From positions 620,001-684,000 of the forward strand of contig NZ_CP035758.1 in NCBI RefSeq assembly GCF_004208415.1: 64,000 nucleotides of DNA, in the 5' to 3' direction. The stretch is from Ktedonosporobacter rubrisoli (GTDB lineage: Bacteria; Chloroflexota; Ktedonobacteria; Ktedonobacterales; Ktedonobacteraceae). Below are positions 63,731 through 64,000 of the stretch, one piece after another; position 1 is the stretch's first letter, and each line of letters begins with the position of its first letter. The translations under genes and the position numbers were made by a program. The notes beneath the pieces were generated by a model, which searched no databases, was not told the origin of the DNA, and worked only from the letters and a program-made list of their open reading frames with translations.

Positions 63731-64000
63731 AGTCACAGGCAATGACATGAGGAGAGAAGTGAAGACTTTTGAAGCACGCGCTGAGAAGCTTCCGGCTGAT
63801 TATCAAGCGGCATGGAAAGAAGTTCAAGCCAATCTTTGGTCTCGTACAGATTTCACCGGACGTTACCTCTTGCCGATTCTTGATCGTGTGCTAGGCCTGC
63901 TCGAAGAATCGGTGGCGGATGGCCAGAGCGCCCGGGAGGTTTTAGGCGACGATATTGCGGGCTTCTGTTCGGCGTTGGCTGGCGAGGAAGGGGCAAAGTC
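63714..64000 (+). CDS. DUF1048-family protein (3' end outside window)
   Basis: Partial gene; 95 codons are visible and the frame is open at the window edge. The sequence starts MNFWDKVTGNDMRREVKTFE and contains LPADYQAAWKEVQANLWSRT and GDDIAGFCSALAGEEGAKS, typical of the DUF1048 family found after PadR regulators. A GGGAGAAAA ribosome site lies within the padR 3' end. Function unknown; the family is thought to be helical and cytoplasmic. Confidence 0.85.
   Translation, partial: MNFWDKVTGNDMRREVKTFEARAEKLPADYQAAWKEVQANLWSRTDFTGRYLLPILDRVLGLLEESVADGQSAREVLGDDIAGFCSALAGEEGAK

Overview
The window is a gene-dense bacterial chromosome segment of about 50% GC. The mix of families suggests a Ktedonobacteria-type member of the Chloroflexota: very large NB-ARC/TPR regulators carrying LuxR or XRE DNA-binding ends, a SARP-like regulator, an ISKra4-family and an ISAs1-family insertion sequence, a CtpI-like giant P-type ATPase, a DUF1259 protein and PadR-DUF1048. 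This assignment is an inference from family composition. No rRNA, tRNA or CRISPR array was seen.

Layout. 1-764: right part of an ISAs1-family insertion sequence. 0.8-6.8 kb: amidohydrolase, MFS exporter and ECF-like sigma factor (probable operon), APC permease. 6.8-15.9 kb: regulatory and eroded zone with a SARP-like ATPase regulator, a small membrane protein, an SDR, a LuxR-type STAND ATPase, two gene relics and a lipoprotein gene broken by an in-frame TAA. 16.4-20 kb: DsbA-like protein, EEP phosphohydrolase, nucleotidyltransferase, DUF1259 protein. 20.3-36 kb: RecQ helicase followed by many small oxidoreductase/regulator pairs (SDR, GNAT, XRE/LLM, antiporter, MarR, TetR/FAD monooxygenase, TetR/hydrolase, PPOX) and an XRE-NB-ARC-TPR regulator. 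36.2-42.1 kb: a metal-transport-like operon of two small proteins and a 1620-residue P-type ATPase built from two ATPase modules, one degenerate. 43-48 kb: glycosyltransferase-like protein, methyltransferase, MFS exporter and TetR. 48.1-50.8 kb: a rifamycin phosphotransferase-like gene. 51-55 kb: epoxide hydrolase and cytochrome P450 separated by a complete ISKra4-family element whose inverted repeats and 9-bp target duplication are visible. 55.2-58.8 kb: Nudix hydrolase, XRE-TPR regulator and a three-gene operon of unknown small proteins. 58.9-61.9 kb: mgtA with a structured leader. 62-64 kb: D-Ala-D-Ala carboxypeptidase and a PadR-DUF1048 pair.

The most notable item is a 52-codon gene on the minus strand at 28131-28289, between marR and tetR. 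It has a strong ribosome binding site, a charged leader with an FDLD box, and a Ser/Thr/Cys C-terminus (THSCGGGC), as expected of a class I (FNLD/FxLD-type) lanthipeptide precursor. No lanthionine-forming enzyme is in the window, so it would be an orphan precursor. Other points of interest are the double-module P-type ATPase operon with possible PacL-like partners, the in-frame stop in the lipoprotein, a 67-nt nested hairpin at 42623-42689, and a 17-bp motif present upstream of two genes on either side of the LuxR-type regulator.
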